Assembly: GCA_025928435.1 (NCBI GenBank)
Contig: JAICJM010000219.1
Coordinates: forward strand, 1-6,114
Direction: 5' to 3'
From: Thermoleophilia bacterium
GTDB lineage: Bacteria > Actinomycetota > Thermoleophilia > Gaiellales > JAICJC01
DNA: 6,114 nucleotides
The position numbers and the translations under genes are program-made. The notes beneath the pieces were generated by a model, which ran no database searches, was not told the DNA's origin, and saw only the letters and a program-made list of their open reading frames with translations. Positions 5,279-6,114 of this stretch are shown in pieces. The first letter of the stretch is position 1. Every line of letters starts with the position of its first letter.

Positions 5279-5809
5279 TTGCGTCTAGAGCAGAAGGAGC
5301 GGGTCGTCGAGCGCCTGACCGAGCACATGCGGGAGGCGCCCGCGATGATCGTGACCGACTACCGCGGCCTCACCGTCACCCAGGTGGCGGAGGTGCGCCG
5401 GTCGCTCCGCGAGGCCGGGGCGACGTTCCACGTCACGAAGAACACGCTCGCCCGGATCGCGGCCCGGCAGGCCGACCGGCCTGACCTGATCGCGCTCCTC
5501 GAGGGGCCGACGGCGATCGCATTCGTCGCCGACGATCCCGCGGCCGCGGCCAAGAAGCTGTCCGAGATCGCCCGTCAGACCCGCATCCTCGAGGTGCGTG
5601 GCGCGGTGATGGAGGGCCAGACCCTGTCGGCCGAGGATGTCCGCGCGCTGGGCGATCTGCCACCGAAAGAGGTGCTGCAGGCCCAGGTGGTGGGCGCCAT
5701 CGCCGGCCCGGTGCAGGGCGCCTACAACGTGCTCGCAGCGCCGCTGCGGGAGTTCCTGGTCGTCCTCGACCAGTACATCGAGAAGCGACAGGCGGCCGAG
5801 GCCGCCTAA
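5279..5809 (+). CDS. rplJ: 50S ribosomal protein L10
   Basis: A 176-residue L10, normal length, base of the L7/L12 stalk. The start is TTG at 5279, giving (M)RLEQKERVVERLTEHMREAP; it is chosen because a Shine-Dalgarno fully complementary to the 16S 3' end, AAGGAGGTGA (5263-5272), lies 6 bases upstream and no ATG or GTG fits the family N-terminus. The rRNA-binding globular domain includes MIVTDYRGLTVTQVAEVRRS (23-42) and FHVTKNTLARIA (50-61), both hallmarks, then LEGPTAIAFVADDP near 74-87. The C-terminal helix after about 138 (GAIAGPVQGAYNVLAAPLRE, then FLVVLDQYIEKRQ) holds the L7/L12 dimers. rplL starts 18 bases after the stop. Expression is probably controlled by the L10 leader just upstream. 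Confidence 0.97.
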   Translation: MRLEQKERVVERLTEHMREAPAMIVTDYRGLTVTQVAEVRRSLREAGATFHVTKNTLARIAARQADRPDLIALLEGPTAIAFVADDPAAAAKKLSEIARQTRILEVRGAVMEGQTLSAEDVRALGDLPPKEVLQAQVVGAIAGPVQGAYNVLAAPLREFLVVLDQYIEKRQAAEAA

Positions 5810-5827
5810 CAGAACAAGGAGAACAGC

Positions 5828-6114
5828 ATGCCTGTGACACCAGAGCAGCTCGAGGAGATGTCGGTCCTCGAGCTCGTGGAGCTGAAGAAGGCGCTCGAGG
5901 AGCGCTGGGGGGTGTCGGCCGCCGCGGCCGCGCCCGTCATGGCCGCTCCGGGTGCGGCCGGTGGCGGCGGCGACGACGGCGCCGCCGCGGAGGAGCAGAC
6001 GGCGTTCGACGTCATCCTCGAGTCGGCCGGCCAGAGCAAGATCCCGGTCATCAAGGTGATCCGCGAGCTGACCGGCCTCGGCCTGAAGGAGGCCAAGGCG
6101 GTCGCCGACGAGGC
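5828..6114 (+). CDS. rplL: 50S ribosomal protein L7/L12, partial
   Basis: The first 95 codons of L7/L12, the multi-copy stalk protein that recruits and stimulates translational GTPases; the window ends before the stop, with about 25-35 residues missing. The ATG at 5828 has AAGGAG (5816-5821) 6 bases upstream. The N-terminal dimerisation domain is about 1-33 ([20 protein letters not shown] and KALEERWGV). A flexible Ala/Gly hinge spans about 31-54, unusually Gly-rich with [12 protein letters not shown]. The C-terminal factor-binding domain begins at [10 protein letters not shown] (55-64) and includes [20 protein letters not shown] (71-90), the most conserved part of the protein and the surface touched by EF-Tu and EF-G. 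It is co-transcribed with rplJ; rpoB would be expected next. Confidence 0.97.
   Translation, partial: MPVTPEQLEEMSVLELVELKKALEERWGVSAAAAAPVMAAPGAAGGGGDDGAAAEEQTAFDVILESAGQSKIPVIKVIRELTGLGLKEAKAVADE

Overview
The window is high-GC DNA with strong GC bias at third codon positions, GTG and TTG starts and an actinobacterial-looking gene set: Gly/Ser-linked lipoprotein, zinc-ribbon L33, and SecE with a basic N-terminal extension. It fits a deep-branching actinobacterium, possibly Thermoleophilia/Gaiellales. That placement is an inference from overall character, not from a marker comparison.

Left part (1-1384, minus strand): the end of an ABC importer locus. A BMP-family substrate-binding lipoprotein (344-1384) is followed by the N-terminal third of its ATPase (293 running off the left edge). 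A 38-bp near-perfect palindrome fills most of the 50-bp gap between them. The family points to nucleoside or related uptake. Positions 1385-1570 are a divergent intergenic region without a gene.

Right part (1571-6114, plus strand): the conserved secretion/transcription/ribosome block. rpmG (L33), secE and nusG are tightly packed and probably co-transcribed. In most bacteria rplK follows nusG directly. Here they are separated by about 1.34 kb holding an 81-bp inverted-repeat element, which begins on the last base of the nusG stop codon, and a Kef-type cation:proton antiporter gene. The antiporter gene is broken by one missing base near 2821-2823. After it come rplK and rplA (overlapping by one base), a 199-bp leader, rplJ, and rplL, which runs off the right edge.

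Two ribosomal-protein autoregulatory sites can be read directly. A mimic of the 23S rRNA L1 stalk lies just before the rplK ribosome binding site (about 3892-3926). An L10-leader-like structure lies before rplJ (about 5145-5272). A TATGAT -10 candidate on the antiporter stop codon would let the rplKA unit be transcribed independently of nusG.

The least ordinary features are the dispersed palindrome GGGGAC-N(1-2)-GTCCCC, found three times and only in gaps after genes, and the frameshifted antiporter inside an otherwise highly conserved gene order. I see no CRISPR array, tRNA, rRNA, transposase, phage gene or defence system.
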